A stretch of DNA of 64,000 bases from Tissierella sp032104385 (lineage in GTDB: Bacteria > Bacillota > Clostridia > Tissierellales > Tissierellaceae). Below, piece by piece: positions 63,674 through 64,000 of the stretch; the stretch's first letter is position 1; every line of letters begins with the position of its first letter. The notes below the pieces were generated by a model. That model did not search any database. It had not been told where the DNA came from and saw nothing but the letters and a program-made list of their open reading frames with translations. Both the position numbers and the translations under genes were made by a program. The stretch is from contig NZ_DAMCHJ010000006.1 of NCBI RefSeq assembly GCF_032104385.1, forward strand, positions 62,001 to 126,000. The letters are read 5' to 3'.

Positions 63674-63702
63674 TTGACGATGTCATCAAAGCAACTTATA
63701 AT
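63674..63702 (+). promoter_or_regulatory. Early sigma-A promoter
   Basis: TTGACG (63674-63679) and TATAAT (63697-63702) are separated by exactly 17 bases, 32 bases before the small early gene. Confidence 0.8.
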
Positions 63703-63733
63703 GTAATCAAAAGGAACTGAGGAGGTTGTAAAT

Positions 63734-63883
63734 ATGACAGTAAAAGAAAAGAATGACTTAAATAGTCAGGTCAAGGATTTTATGAAAAAGCTTGAATCTA
63801 TAAACGAAAAAGATAAAGATATAATACTGGCTTCTTTAAAAGGCATGTTGTTAGTAGCAGATATAAAAAAGGAGATGAAATAA
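63734..63883 (+). CDS. Small early gene of the element (49 aa)
   Basis: An ATG with GAGGAGGT upstream opens 50 codons giving a charged, helical protein (NSQVKDFMKKLESINEKDKD, IILASLKGMLLVADIKKEMK). No family can be named; it resembles the small unknown proteins that follow phage or ICE repressors. It is directly behind the early promoter at 63674 and 21 bases ahead of the next start. Confidence 0.65.
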   Translation: MTVKEKNDLNSQVKDFMKKLESINEKDKDIILASLKGMLLVADIKKEMK

Positions 63884-63904
63884 TAAGCAGAGGGGGAAAA
63901 GATA

Positions 63905-64000
63905 ATGAGTAATATGTATAACGGAGTAGAAAAAATGCTATATAGTTATTATAAAACAAAAAAAAGAATAGATGGTTTGAAAAGCAGACTTATTAGAATA
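63905..64000 (+). CDS. Second early gene, truncated by the window edge
   Basis: An ATG behind AGAGGGGGAAAA opens a frame that runs to the window end (MSNMYNGVEKMLYSYYKTKK at its start). The N-terminus resembles phage sigma-like regulators of the ArpU/DUF1492 kind, but only 32 residues are visible, so this is a guess. It follows the preceding small gene in the same transcript. Confidence 0.55.
   Translation, partial: MSNMYNGVEKMLYSYYKTKKRIDGLKSRLIRI

Noticed and set aside
1..64000. CRISPR arrays, tRNA and rRNA genes
   Set aside because: No regularly spaced direct repeats, no tRNA-like TTCGA cloverleaf pattern and no rRNA segments were found on reading both strands.

Overview
The window reads as a chromosome segment of a low-GC, strictly anaerobic Gram-positive bacterium (Clostridia or Tissierellia grade). 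The evidence is the very AT-rich codon use, strong AGGAGG-type ribosome binding sites, a PolC-type DNA polymerase III, a T-box leader, the anaerobic (CbiK/CbiD/CbiG) cobalamin route, rubrerythrin with a PerR-type regulator, and an RpoN-dependent activator. Genus cannot be fixed from the sequence. No rRNA, tRNA or CRISPR was seen.

Positions 1-18580 hold a nearly continuous, tightly overlapping plus-strand cobalamin locus. A first block carries a CbiR-like TIM barrel, cobQ and cbiB. A cobalamin riboswitch with a terminator follows. The second block is the cobalt transporter cbiMNQO, then cbiK, cbiL, cobD, cbiA, cbiC, cbiD, cbiE, cbiT, cbiF, cbiG, cbiH, cbiJ, a small Cys-rich protein, cobT, cobU, cobS and cobC. 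The striking feature is that both glutamine amidotransferases look disabled for glutamine hydrolysis. CobQ has lost its whole glutaminase domain by an in-frame internal deletion, and CbiA has Ala where the family has its nucleophilic Cys. The two amidation enzymes may therefore use free ammonia.

Positions 18600-27840 are mostly minus strand: a YbaK-type deacylase, an RpoN-controlled agmatinase/YjiH transporter pair with its activator, a plus-strand nitroreductase, a polar amino-acid ABC importer and a DMT exporter. Positions 28227-41965 hold pyruvate carboxylase (directly behind the decayed 3' end of an isocitrate/isopropylmalate dehydrogenase gene), a second DMT exporter, an ECF sigma factor with a putative anti-sigma and an FtsW/RodA remnant, a CPBP protease, a cation/proton antiporter divergent from a LysR regulator, a YdcF-like protein, rubrerythrin-perR and two small proteins.

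Positions 42076-61996 hold a DUF6143-like pseudogene and then core genes: uvsE (with a YbgA-like C-terminal extension), polC, a YyaL-type protein, an NSS transporter, an HD-domain protein, a gamma carbonic anhydrase, a HisP/YuiF-like transporter, an orphan solute-binding lipoprotein, pgsA, T-box-valS-folC, a beta-propeller protein and a DUF4364 protein. From about 62100 to the right edge is a degraded integrative element or prophage border. It has a broken tyrosine integrase, two XRE regulators with clear operator palindromes, consensus promoters and very small early genes running off the window.
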